64,000 bases of DNA from Ecytonucleospora hepatopenaei (Eukaryota > Microsporidia > Enterocytozoonidae), in contig JAPMUG010000010.1 in the NCBI GenBank assembly GCA_026692725.1, forward strand, positions 15,001-79,000, in the 5' to 3' direction. This document shows, piece by piece, positions 44,097 through 53,402 of this stretch. A program made the translations under genes and the position numbers. The stretch's first letter is position 1; each line of letters begins with the position of its first letter. The notes beneath the pieces are model-generated. The model did no database searches, had not been told where the DNA came from, and saw nothing but the letters and a program-made list of their open reading frames with translations.

Positions 44097-44342
44097 ATGC
44101 GTAATGATGAAAATAAAGAGAATATAGATCCAATGTTTGACACAGGCCAGCCACATGAAGTCAAGCGTGTTAAGATACTGCACAGGCCAGCACTCAAAAA
44201 GAAAAGACCAAAGTACAAAATCTACAAGCTACCTAAAAATAAGCTCAAGGGGAAGATAGCAGAAGAGGTGTATTTTAGCAGTGAGACATATGATTTATTT
44301 AGCCGTGATATCAAAAAGAAAGAAGATAAATCATCACAATAG
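44097..44342 (+). CDS. Small basic protein, unknown
   Basis: The 81-residue product starts MRNDENKENIDPMFDTGQPH and has a Lys-rich middle (RPALKKKRPKYKIYKLPKNK) and a charged end (SRDIKKKEDKSSQ). KENIDP near the start recalls a KEN-like degron, which is interesting beside a Cdc20-type gene but may be chance. There is no membrane segment. Normal base composition and a strong start signal support it as a real gene. Confidence 0.65.
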   Translation: MRNDENKENIDPMFDTGQPHEVKRVKILHRPALKKKRPKYKIYKLPKNKLKGKIAEEVYFSSETYDLFSRDIKKKEDKSSQ

Positions 44343-44902
44343 AGTGTTATGTTATAAAATATTATGTTAAATAGATTATATTATGTTATAAAATATTATG
44401 TTAAATAGATTATATTATTTTACATACGTATAGTGTATAGAATAATTTTATAATAAAATATAACATACCTTAAAAATATTTTTAAAATAAATTTTATTAT
44501 ACATTATATTTTATTATCTATTGTTATATAAATACATTATATTATCTATTGTTATATAAATACATTATATTATATTATGTTATATTATATTATCTATTGT
44601 TATATAAATAATATATTTAATTTATTTTATATTAAAACAAATACTTTTATCATATGATTTATATAACATAACTATCAAATAAACTACTATTAAATAATAA
44701 ATAAATGTATATCATCAACACAATATTGATTTATGTATATGCATTATATTATAACATAAAATTATAAAATGAAATAAATTTTTTAAAAAATATTTTAAAT
44801 TTATTTTGTATGTAAACAATAACAAAAGAAAACAAAAAAACAACAAATAAGTTGACATTAAACGAAAATAATAAAATGACAATTTGTTTATTTTTGACAT
44901 TC
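44343..44902. other. AT-rich intergenic with tandem repeats
   Basis: Two copies of TTATGTTATAAAATATTATG (about 44346-44405) and three of ATCTATTGTTATATAAATA (about 44516-44610) are present. No gene is seen. Confidence 0.6.
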
Positions 44903-44912
44903 TTTTGCCCTC
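44903..44912 (+). promoter_or_regulatory. CCC-type start signal of the Cdc20-like gene
   Basis: TTTTGCCCTC directly precedes the ATG at 44913. Confidence 0.6.
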
Positions 44913-46082
44913 ATGAGACAAAGTCTAACAAGTTTGATTGATGCGCATAATAGAGAACAGGATAACACTCACAATACTCACAATACTCATAATAGGTATA
45001 TTAGTAGTAATATAAACAATATAGAATATAATACAGAGTATAATATAAATTATAATACAAATTATAATATAAATTATAATACAGATTATAATACAGATTA
45101 TGTTAATAATGTAGAAGAAAGATCAAAAAGAGTAGAACAGAGATATATTGCCACCACTCCATATAAAGTACTTGATGCACCTGGTGTGTTAAATGACTAT
45201 TACCTAAATATACTGGACTGGAAAGAAGATTACGTGGCAATAGCACTGCGTGAGTCTGTCTTCCTATACAACACGGAAACCACGGAGGTAAGTGAAGTAT
45301 ACGCCATGGGCAGCGGATACATCAGCAGCATAAAACTACATGGAGATATGCTATTTATAGGGGAGAGTATAGGAGCAATTAGGGCGTATGACATGGTAAA
45401 AGAGGAGTTTGTGGGAGAGAGACAGTCACACTATACGAGGGTGGGTGCACTGAGTGCCAACCAGTCGATCATAACCAGTGGAGAGAAGGAGGGAATGATT
45501 GTTAACAACGACCTGAGGTGTTCAAAGGCAATAAGCAAGTTTACAGGGCATACGCAGGAAGTATGTGGGTTGAAGTGGTCGCCAAACAAGGATTACCTGG
45601 CATCAGGCAGCAATGACAATACGGTGAAGATATGGAAGATGAGCAGTCCCATGGCAACAACCCTGACCGGCCACAGCTCGGCAGTAAAGGCGTTCGACTG
45701 GTGCAAGTGGAAGACCAACGTGCTGTGTACAGGCGGCGGAGCCAAGGACAAGTCGCTAAGGCTGTGGGACGTAGTAGGCGGGAAGGAGATAAAGAGGATA
45801 GCAACAGATTCCCAGGTGTGTACACTGACGTATCTGTCCAGGTACAAGGAGATGATTACGTCGCACGGGTACCAGCAGAATGACCTGAAGCTGTGGAAGG
45901 CAACAGGAGGGATAAAGCTGATAAAGGCGTTCGGCACCCATGACTCAAGGGTGCTGCATACAGCAGTGAATACAGAGGAAACAAGCGTGGTGAGTCTGGG
46001 GTCAGACGAGTCACTAAAGTTCTGGAAAATAGGAGAGTCACAAAGTGAGAAGGTAAGAAGAAGTTCACTGAATATAAGGTAG
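44913..46082 (+). CDS. CDC20: Cdc20/Cdh1-type WD40 activator of APC/C
   Basis: The 389-residue protein carries PYKVLDAPGVLNDYYLNILD (83-102), the Cdc20/Fizzy signature before the propeller, then about seven WD40 repeats (for example HTQEVCGLKWSPNKDYLASG; DNTVKIWKM; DKSLRLWDV). It ends in Ile-Arg, the C-terminal IR tail that binds the APC/C. An NRYIS at 27-31 could be a degenerate C-box. An Asn/Tyr/Thr-rich block (about 18-63) interrupts the N terminus. The activator recruits substrates to the APC/C for ubiquitination in mitosis. Cdc20 is favoured over Cdh1 but not proven. The propeller region is GC-rich; the N terminus is AT-rich. Confidence 0.9.
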   Translation: MRQSLTSLIDAHNREQDNTHNTHNTHNRYISSNINNIEYNTEYNINYNTNYNINYNTDYNTDYVNNVEERSKRVEQRYIATTPYKVLDAPGVLNDYYLNILDWKEDYVAIALRESVFLYNTETTEVSEVYAMGSGYISSIKLHGDMLFIGESIGAIRAYDMVKEEFVGERQSHYTRVGALSANQSIITSGEKEGMIVNNDLRCSKAISKFTGHTQEVCGLKWSPNKDYLASGSNDNTVKIWKMSSPMATTLTGHSSAVKAFDWCKWKTNVLCTGGGAKDKSLRLWDVVGGKEIKRIATDSQVCTLTYLSRYKEMITSHGYQQNDLKLWKATGGIKLIKAFGTHDSRVLHTAVNTEETSVVSLGSDESLKFWKIGESQSEKVRRSSLNIR

Positions 46083-46180
46083 AAAAGTTTACTGAATAAA
46101 GTAGAAAAGTTTACTGAATATAAAGTAGAAAAGTTTACTTAATATAAAGTAGAAAAGTTTACTGAATAAAGTAGAAAAAG
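46083..46180. repeat. Minisatellite, AAAAGTTTACTGAATA units
   Basis: Four to five copies of GTAGAAAAGTTTACTGAATA, spaced 22-25 bases, start immediately after the Cdc20-like stop and are related to its last codons (AAGTTCACTGAATATAAGGT), so they arose from the gene end. Confidence 0.85.
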
Positions 46181-46501
46181 AATAAATTAAAGTAGCAAGC
46201 AGAATATATAATAGAAGGATATTATAAATAAAATAATAAACTATACAAACATACATTATATATTTTATTACCCATAAATTGTTGTTAAATATAAATATAA
46301 AATAAAGTTATAATATAAATATAAATATAATATAATATAAAGTTATAATATAAAATAAAATAAAATAAAGTTATAATAAAATATAAAATAAAGTTATAAT
46401 AAAATATAAAATAAAGTAATAATATAAAATATAAAATATAAAATAAAATAAAGTTATAATATAAAATAAAATAAAATATAAATTATATATAATAATATAA
46501 T
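46181..46501. other. AT-rich intergenic with AATAAAGTTATAAT repeats
   Basis: Multiple copies of AAAATAAAGTTATAATA occur at 46300-46470. No gene is seen. Confidence 0.6.
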
Positions 46502-46975
46502 ATGTGTATTACATATATATTAGTATATGTTAATAATATTTTATTATGTTCTAATAAAGATATAGATAACAATACATTAACATATATATCATCATTTATA
46601 TTAGGAACAATACAATTAAATACAATAACAAATAAAATAAGCAATACTAATACTAATACTAATACATTATATAATGAATATCATACAATATGTTATAATA
46701 ATTATTTAATAAAAGTATCACATAGAATAGATAATACTAATAATACTAATATATCATATAATGATAATAATGACAATAATACTAATATATCATATAATGA
46801 TAATAATGATAATAATACTAATAATACTAATATATGTAATAAAGTAATTGTATTTATATTATATAATGATAATCAATCATATAGCTATAATAAAATAAAA
46901 GAAATAGCAGAAGAAATACACAGTGTAGAAAGTAAAGAGGAAATAAAAGAAATATTACAGAAATATACAGTATAA
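46502..46975 (+). CDS. Small protein, possibly longin-like
   Basis: The 157-residue protein begins CITYILVYVNNILLCSNKDI, a strand-turn-strand pattern seen at the start of longin folds (TRAPP, AP sigma, Sec22-like). After two Asn/Thr-rich blocks it ends with VIVFILYNDNQSYSYNKIKE and a final charged helix. Without the insertions the core is about 95 residues. This is a fold guess from pattern only; I would not name a family. Confidence 0.5.
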   Translation: MCITYILVYVNNILLCSNKDIDNNTLTYISSFILGTIQLNTITNKISNTNTNTNTLYNEYHTICYNNYLIKVSHRIDNTNNTNISYNDNNDNNTNISYNDNNDNNTNNTNICNKVIVFILYNDNQSYSYNKIKEIAEEIHSVESKEEIKEILQKYTV

Positions 46976-47098
46976 TATAATATACTGTTATATTTATATT
47001 TATAGTTAAATATTTTATACTGTTATAATTTTATTATATAATAATATAATATAATATAATAGTATAATATAATAATATAATAATACAACATAATAATA

Positions 47099-48100
47099 TT
47101 ATTTTATTCTCTCTATCCTTAATATTCTATTATCCTTAATATATTTCTTATTAAAGTCAAATGATGTTACGGTTAGTGTAGCCTTACCAGTGCATATTTT
47201 ATTTTTATTAGTGTCAATGGATACTTTAATAACATTATTACATATATTAGTATTATTAGTATTATTACATATATTAGTATTATTAGCATTATTACTGTTA
47301 CTGATATTATTACATATATTACTGTTACTGATATTATTAAAATATTTTAATATACTATCATTATTTTCTTTATAACTTAAATTATATACTAATAATTTAT
47401 AAGTATTATCATTATATAATATATTACTGTTATTATCATTATATAATATATTACTCTTATTATCCATATTCTCTAATATCTTTATATCTTTATCCATATT
47501 CTCTAATATCTTTATATCTTTATCCATATTCTCTTTATTCTTATATTTCATATGTACATATCCATTTACATATACCTTACAGTGTGTATTAATACACTTC
47601 TTATATATTTTATACTTTTTATTAATTATAATAGTATTATTAGATATATTATATTTAATATTAGTATTATGTTTATTAGATATATTATTATTATATTTAT
47701 TAGATATATTATTATTATATTTATTAGATATATTACTATTATTATATTTATTAGTATTAGTTATATTATGTATTATTACTTTATCACTAAATATACACTT
47801 TTTATTTCTATGTATAATGTTATTAGTATTAGTATTATTTAATTTATTATTATATGTTATATTACTATTTATTATTGTATTTCTATTAGTTATTCTTTTA
47901 ATATTATGTTTATTACATTTATTAGTATTATGTATATTATCAGATATATCAGTATTATAGAAATTAATTATATTATGTTTATTAGATATATTACATATAT
48001 TAGTATTATTTATATTATTACATATATTAGTATTATTTATTATATTATTTATATTATTAGTTGATAATAATGTTAATTTATTACCATTACATTTAAACAT
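47099..48100 (-). CDS. Asn-rich protein with C-terminal RRM-like domain
   Basis: The 333-residue protein is mostly Asn/Ile/Thr low complexity. Two ordered parts stand out: KKYKIYKKCINTHCKVYVNG with KYKNKE (about 155-190) and a C-terminal segment KLLVYNLSYKENNDSILKYF (like RNP2 and helix 1), then, after an Asn-rich insertion, VIKVSIDTNKNKICTGKATL (like RNP1) and RILRIERIK. That is an RRM order. eIF3g is one candidate because its RRM is C-terminal, but the zinc motif cannot be confirmed. A triple repeat DKDIKILENM is also present. Confidence 0.55.
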   Translation of the reverse strand: MFKCNGNKLTLLSTNNINNIINNTNICNNINNTNICNISNKHNIINFYNTDISDNIHNTNKCNKHNIKRITNRNTIINSNITYNNKLNNTNTNNIIHRNKKCIFSDKVIIHNITNTNKYNNSNISNKYNNNISNKYNNNISNKHNTNIKYNISNNTIIINKKYKIYKKCINTHCKVYVNGYVHMKYKNKENMDKDIKILENMDKDIKILENMDNKSNILYNDNNSNILYNDNTYKLLVYNLSYKENNDSILKYFNNISNSNICNNISNSNNANNTNICNNTNNTNICNNVIKVSIDTNKNKICTGKATLTVTSFDFNKKYIKDNRILRIERIK

Positions 48101-48436
48101 ATTATATATATTTATATTATATTATATTTATATTATATTATTATATATAAAACAGTATTATTATATTATTATATTATTATATTATTATATTATTATATTA
48201 TTATATTATTATATTATTATATTGTATTTTATATTACTGTATATTTTATGGCCTAAAATAAACAATAAAATTTTTTTACAAAATTTATCCCTACTTTATT
48301 TATAATACTATAATACTATAATATAATAATATATATTTAATACAGTAATATATAATAATATAATACTATAATATAATAATATATATTTAATATAATACAG
48401 TAATATAATAATATAGTATTTTATATTTAATTAAGA
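48101..48436. repeat. TATTATAT 8-mer array and AT-rich intergenic
   Basis: About nine copies of the 8-mer lie at 48150-48222. The remainder to eL32 includes two copies of ACTATAATATAATAATATAT. No CCC box is next to the eL32 start. Confidence 0.7.
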
Positions 48437-48925
48437 ATGTCTAATATTTTTGCATCACTAAGAAAAGACTTTAAGAAAAGAACCTTCAAGAGGTACCACA
48501 GTGACAGGTACATGAGGGTAGGAGAGTCATGGAGGAAGCCAAGAGGACTGGATAATAGGGTCAGGAAGAAATACAGTGGTACTCCATTGATGCCTAATAA
48601 GAGATTTAGATTACCAGCAATATTAAGAGACAGAGTGGAAGTAGTTAACAATACTAATAATAATACTAATAATAATTTAAACAGTAATACTAATAATAAT
48701 TTAAACAGTAATACTAATAATAATAACACCCTTTCACTTAGAGAATGTGTCATTAGAAATGTAGATGAATTAAGAGCATTATCACCACTTAATTTACAAT
48801 ACTGTGCAACCATAGCAAAGGCAACAGGAAGTAGAAAGAGGATTGAAATAGTTAATGAGGCAAAGAAGCTTAATATTTTATTAACAAATGGAGAGGCAAG
48901 ATTAGCATTAGAAGTACCAGAGTAA
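48437..48925 (+). CDS. RPL32: 60S ribosomal protein eL32, with Asn-rich insert
   Basis: The N-terminal half (KKRTFKRYHSDRYMRV, SWRKPRGLDNRVRKKYSGTP, LMPNKRF) and C-terminal half (ECVIRNVDELRAL, YCATIAKATGSRKRIEIV, LLTNGEARLA) match eL32 in order. Residues 71-98 (48647-48730), just Asn, Thr, Leu and Ser, interrupt the loop where other eL32 proteins have GSNKKTKF-like sequence. The family length is about 130; this one is 162, so the insert accounts for nearly all the difference. It is in frame, has no stop, and repeats the unit NTNNNLNS. Confidence 0.93.
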   Translation: MSNIFASLRKDFKKRTFKRYHSDRYMRVGESWRKPRGLDNRVRKKYSGTPLMPNKRFRLPAILRDRVEVVNNTNNNTNNNLNSNTNNNLNSNTNNNNTLSLRECVIRNVDELRALSPLNLQYCATIAKATGSRKRIEIVNEAKKLNILLTNGEARLALEVPE

Positions 48926-48956
<31 letters not shown>

Positions 48957-49276
48957 TTATATTTATATATATATTTATATTTATATATATATATATATTT
49001 ATATTTATATTTATATTTATATTTATATATATATATATATTTATATTTATATTTATATATATATTTATATTTATATTTATATATATATATATATTTATAT
49101 TTATATTTATATTTATATTTATATTTATATATTTATATTTTAATAGTTAATAAATAATTTTTTAATATTTTTATATTTATTATATTTTTATATTTTTAAA
49201 TTTTTAATAAATATTACCCTTTATAGATTAAATATATAAATATATATAAATATATATAAATATAATATAATATAAT
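48926..49276. repeat. TATATT microsatellite between eL32 and the next gene
   Basis: Runs of TATATT/TATATA at 48927-49140 are followed by AT-rich DNA. ATTACCCTTTATAG lies at about 49212-49225, a possible CCC-type signal some 60 bases before the ATG at 49277. Confidence 0.8.
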
Positions 49277-50434
49277 ATGCTTAATATTTTTAATCTTAAT
49301 CTATTCTCTCTACCTATTACCATTATATCTGCTATATTTCTATTCTTTTTGTTATGGCCTAACTTTGTATATAATGATAGAGTAATACAAAATGGCATAC
49401 TCAAGGAGGTTGAAAAAATAAACAAGCTATACTTTCACACATATAACAGTCTATATCTAACCACCATATTAAGCATATCAGTGCTATTGCATCAAATATG
49501 CATGTTAATAATCCATAGCATTAGTAAATATAAAGTAGTATTAGAGATAAAAGAGAAAATAGATGATAAGAAAAGGATAATATTAACATACAGTAATTTA
49601 TACAATAATACTAATAATTTATATAATAATAATTTATATAATGGTAATTTATATAATAATAATTTATATAATAATACTAATAATAATTTATATAATAATA
49701 CTAATAATAATTTATATAATAATACTAATAATAATTTATATAATAATACTAATATTCTATGTAATATATTATTTATATATTTTAAATATTTTATATTCTT
49801 CTTACACTATATTATGCTATCACTTAACTTTATTGTATTGGTAATATATTGGTCATTGTACTTCAGTAACAAAGACCTAATATGTGGTGATCCTGACACC
49901 AGAATAGACATTGATATATTTACAGATATATGTTTACACCTAATACCATTTATATATAGTTGTATAATAGAAATGGTAATAATAGTAAATAAGAAGAAAT
50001 ATTGTAAGAATACGTATAATACTGATAATACTGATAATACACATAATTTATATAATGGTAATAGTATTATATGTAAAATATCATATATAGATTATATAGA
50101 AAATAATAACATATGTAATAATAATATATGTAATAATACTATATGTAATAATAATTTATATAATACTATATATATTACTAATAATACTGATTATATCTGT
50201 AATACTTATACTCATCACATTATACACAATAAGGTTAGATTGGGCATATACTACTATATGACATACATATTCATAATGTTTTTATTTTGTGAACAGGAAT
50301 TAAATGAATACCCATATGGATTTATGGACAGGTTACATGGTATAGGGAGAGGGTATTTGGTAGGAGCATTTATGGTAGGAACAAGTATAGTAGCAGATAT
50401 AATAGCATATATATTTATGAGGATAGGTAAATAA
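49277..50434 (+). CDS. Multi-pass membrane protein, possibly FAR-17a/AIG1-like
   Basis: The 385-residue protein has about six hydrophobic helices: 8-28, 55-78, about 160-188, 215-240, about 318-336 and 358-380. KLYFHTYNSLYLTTILSISV early and YPYGFMDRLHGIGRGYLVGA late recall the FAR-17a/AIG1 fold, in which a conserved helix pair carries Thr and His used for fatty-acid ester hydrolysis; LHLIPFIY supplies a His. Asn-rich insertions (109-154 and 243-300) sit in loops, so the core is about 270 residues. The family call is tentative. Confidence 0.55.
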   Translation: MLNIFNLNLFSLPITIISAIFLFFLLWPNFVYNDRVIQNGILKEVEKINKLYFHTYNSLYLTTILSISVLLHQICMLIIHSISKYKVVLEIKEKIDDKKRIILTYSNLYNNTNNLYNNNLYNGNLYNNNLYNNTNNNLYNNTNNNLYNNTNNNLYNNTNILCNILFIYFKYFIFFLHYIMLSLNFIVLVIYWSLYFSNKDLICGDPDTRIDIDIFTDICLHLIPFIYSCIIEMVIIVNKKKYCKNTYNTDNTDNTHNLYNGNSIICKISYIDYIENNNICNNNICNNTICNNNLYNTIYITNNTDYICNTYTHHIIHNKVRLGIYYYMTYIFIMFLFCEQELNEYPYGFMDRLHGIGRGYLVGAFMVGTSIVADIIAYIFMRIGK

Positions 50435-50516
50435 ATAAAATAATATTACTGTTATATTATTTTATTATTATAACTTTATTTATATTATATTATTATATTA
50501 TTATATTATTATATTA

Positions 50517-51839
50517 TTATATTATTATATATTTTGTATTACTGTTATATATATTATATTTATTATAATTATACATATTATATATATAATATATTATACA
50601 TATTATTATAATTATACATATTATAATTATAGATATTATAATTATTATATTAGTATTATTCTTAGTATTCTTAGTATTTTCTATATTTTCTATATTCTTA
50701 GTATTTTCTATATTTTCTATATTCTTAGTATTTTCTATATTCTTAGTATTTTCTATATTCTCTATATTCTTAGTATTCTCTATATTTTCTATTGTTTCTT
50801 TTATTTCCTCTGCTTTTATTTCATCCATACATATTGCTGTCATAACATTATCATTTATAAAACACATTGATGTAATTATATAATTACTGTTATTAAATAA
50901 AAATTCATATAAATTATCATCATTAATCAAAAAATCATTAAATTTTAAATAATTATCATTATTGTTATTGTTATCATTATATTTTATATTATCGTATTTT
51001 ATATTATTGTTATATTTTATGTTATTGTTATCATTATATTTTATAATTTTATTGTTATCATTATATTTTATAATTTTATTCTTTATATTATTTTCTGTTT
51101 TATTATATGTTTTTTGCTTTCTTATTATTTCTCTATTTCTATATATAAATTCTGTCTTATTTTCCTTATTCATATATATTTGCATTTTATTATTTACATC
51201 AAAGTTTATTTTTTTTAACAGTGTTATATTTTTATTCCTGCACTTAATTAGAAACATGTCTTTTTCTTTATTTGCATTTATTATTATACTTTCATCATAA
51301 ATCACTGGTATTCTATTTTTGCTGCTTTCTGTTACAAATGTCAATTCATTAGTATTTTTATTAGTATTTTCATTAGTATATTCATTAGTATATTCATTAG
51401 TATATTCATTAGTATATTCATTAGTATATTCATTAGTATTTTTTATTAGTATTTTAGCTGGTGCTAATAATTTGTATAATTTACCATTTCTTTTAAAACG
51501 TAACCCAGTAAATAGAGTTATAAAAAAATCTTTATAAATAGTATAAGTGGTATCTTTAAAGATATTTACGGTTATAAAATACTTGTTTTTGAAGGTATAA
51601 GGCAGTTTAGAATCAAAATAAATTGTTTCTTTTTTACCAACTAATTGTTCAATATTTATAAGTTGATTAGGTTCAATTTCAATTACATTAGTATTATTAG
51701 TATTATTTAATGTTTTATTTGTAGTATTAGTATTATTAGTATTATTAGTATTATTAGTATTATTAGTATTATTAGTATTATTAGTATTATTTGATGTTGT
51801 ATAAATAATATTAAATAAATAAAATATTAAAATAAACAT
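50517..51839 (-). CDS. Array membrane protein 1
   Basis: The 440 residues comprise a short N-terminal hydrophobic segment (MFILIFYLFNIIYTTSN), an Asn/Thr tract, a diverged array domain (QLINIEQLVGKKETIYFDSK; YLKFNDFLINDDNLYEFLF) and a low-complexity spacer with NIENTKNIENIENTKN. A transmembrane helix (IIIIISIIIICIIIIICIIY) and a short Tyr/Asn-rich tail follow. A second low-complexity block, NEYTNEYTNEYTNE, is near 155. It is the most diverged member with gene 4. Its stop is close to the convergent multi-pass gene (82 bases), with an 8-mer array between them. Confidence 0.8.
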   Translation of the reverse strand: MFILIFYLFNIIYTTSNNTNNTNNTNNTNNTNNTNNTNTTNKTLNNTNNTNVIEIEPNQLINIEQLVGKKETIYFDSKLPYTFKNKYFITVNIFKDTTYTIYKDFFITLFTGLRFKRNGKLYKLLAPAKILIKNTNEYTNEYTNEYTNEYTNEYTNENTNKNTNELTFVTESSKNRIPVIYDESIIINANKEKDMFLIKCRNKNITLLKKINFDVNNKMQIYMNKENKTEFIYRNREIIRKQKTYNKTENNIKNKIIKYNDNNKIIKYNDNNNIKYNNNIKYDNIKYNDNNNNNDNYLKFNDFLINDDNLYEFLFNNSNYIITSMCFINDNVMTAICMDEIKAEEIKETIENIENTKNIENIENTKNIENTKNIENIENTKNIENIENTKNTKNNTNIIIIISIIIICIIIIICIIYYIYNMYNYNKYNIYNSNTKYIII

Positions 51840-51889
51840 TAACTATATAACAAATTATTATATAACAAATTATTATAAAATAATATAAT

Positions 51890-51985
51890 ATTATGAATTT
51901 ATATTAAGTATTAGAAAATAAGGGAGAAATAATTTTTTTGATATATAAAAATTGATCAAAAACTAATAGCATGATATTTTATTTA
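51890..51985 (-). promoter_or_regulatory. Composite upstream motif, array gene 1
   Basis: On the coding strand TTGATCAA (51952-51959) precedes TTTCTCCCTTATTTTCTAA (CCC at 51922-51924, 85 bases before the ATG). ATATATCAAAAAA lies between them. Confidence 0.65.
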
Positions 51986-51993
51986 TTATACTT

Positions 51994-53217
51994 TTATACC
52001 ATCAATAATTCCTTTTTATGGTCTAATGCTATTGTTTTATATTTATAATAATATAATATAATTAATATAATAACTAATATAAACAATGTAATTGAAGTTA
52101 TAAAAATAATCATAGTAATATTTTTTACTTTATTAGCTGTATTATCTTTATTTTTATTTATTGTAATATTATCATCCTTTAATAAACTATTATCATCCTT
52201 TAATAAACTATTATTAGCTGATAAACTATTATTTTCTAATAAATTATTATCCTTTAATAAATTATTATGATTAGTATCATTTCCTCTTTGTTTTTTACTA
52301 TCTTGTATAACTTCTTGATCTCCAACTACTTCTTTTACTTTAATTTCTTTTATTGTATTACCCACTACTGTGCTATCTACCAAACAAGACCATAATTTTA
52401 TCATTACATTAGCTCCATTTAGAAACTCATTTAAATCATCACTCACAATCAAAAAATCATTAAAATTAAAAACAGGATATAAATTTGTATTTTCATAATA
52501 TACGCTATTTTTACCATTTTCATTTTTTACCTTTAATATTTCCTCAGTTTGGTCTTTTATATTATTTAATAGCATAATAGACATTTCATCTTTTAATTTA
52601 CAAAAAGATAAATTAAAATCTTCCTTGCTTTTTGTGTCATTGTTAATTTTAAGCTTAACAAATTTATCAAAAATGTTTTGTTTCAGACCATGCTTACTGT
52701 TTAATCTCACCAATAAATCATTTTTATTATTAAAATCAATCATTTGGTCCAAAACAAATTTATCACTTACATCCAATTCTTGTGTATTTTCATGTGTAAT
52801 AAGTTTTAAAACACCATTTATCATTGTAAACTTAATTTCTTCTAATGTAATAACATTTTTAATAATTCCATTTATTTTAACCTTAATTTTAGATCCCTCT
52901 GCAAGGTAAAAAAATGTTCTTTTAAAAAATTCAAATGATTTTTCACTATTTTCTACTTTTAAGTTAATACGTGTATTATTTTCTAGTGGAAAGTTAAAAC
53001 CTTCATCACCAAAATTGTTTTCTTTACTTATATATTGCTCAACAAAAACAAATTGATTTGAATCAATTGCAATTCCAGTATCTTCCTTTATAGTAAATAT
53101 ATTTTTATTATCTACATCTATATCATCAGAAATATTTAAAATTGCATTAGAATTATTTTTATCATTTAAAATTGTTGTTTTAACTAATAAAATATTATTA
53201 AATAAACCTATAAACAT
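51994..53217 (-). CDS. Array membrane protein 2
   Basis: The 407-residue protein starts MFIGLFNNILLVKTTILN. The ectodomain includes IFTIKEDTGIAIDSNQFVFV, EQYISKENN, FPLENNTRINLKVENSEKSF, ITLEEIKFTMINGVLKLITH and FNDFLIVSDDLNEFL, all with close counterparts in gene 3. A spacer rich in SLLKDDN repeats (about 325-350) leads to the transmembrane helix MIIFITSITLFILVIILIIL and a tail KYKTIALDHKKELL. Several N-x-[S/T] sites exist. It is most similar to gene 3, so the pair probably duplicated last. Function unknown; likely secreted to a membrane or the cell surface. Confidence 0.85.
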   Translation of the reverse strand: MFIGLFNNILLVKTTILNDKNNSNAILNISDDIDVDNKNIFTIKEDTGIAIDSNQFVFVEQYISKENNFGDEGFNFPLENNTRINLKVENSEKSFEFFKRTFFYLAEGSKIKVKINGIIKNVITLEEIKFTMINGVLKLITHENTQELDVSDKFVLDQMIDFNNKNDLLVRLNSKHGLKQNIFDKFVKLKINNDTKSKEDFNLSFCKLKDEMSIMLLNNIKDQTEEILKVKNENGKNSVYYENTNLYPVFNFNDFLIVSDDLNEFLNGANVMIKLWSCLVDSTVVGNTIKEIKVKEVVGDQEVIQDSKKQRGNDTNHNNLLKDNNLLENNSLSANNSLLKDDNSLLKDDNITINKNKDNTANKVKNITMIIFITSITLFILVIILIILYYYKYKTIALDHKKELLMV

Positions 53218-53264
53218 TGTATTAATATATTATATAACTTTATATTTTAAAATATTATATCAAT

Positions 53265-53335
53265 TTTAAAGTATCAGAAAATAAGGGAGAAATAAAATTT
53301 TTTGATATGTAAAAAATGATTAAAAACCAATAGTA
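53265..53335 (-). promoter_or_regulatory. Composite upstream motif, array gene 2
   Basis: The coding strand has TTTTTAATCATTTTTTACAT (a decayed palindrome), ATATCAAAAAATTT and TTTCTCCCTTATTTTCTGA (CCC at 53285-53287, 70 bases before the ATG). Confidence 0.6.
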
Positions 53336-53402
53336 TGATATTTTTGTTTTAAAAGTATTAACAATAAAATTTAAGAAAAATAGCATTTATTTAAGAAAAT
53401 AT

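Noticed and set aside
45541..46068. Several minus-strand frames under the WD40 gene
   Set aside because: Shadows of the Cdc20-like coding sequence; no family match.
48647..48730. eL32 insert as a spliceosomal intron
   Set aside because: It is in frame with no stop, repeats a unit found in other proteins, and lacks a convincing 5' splice consensus.
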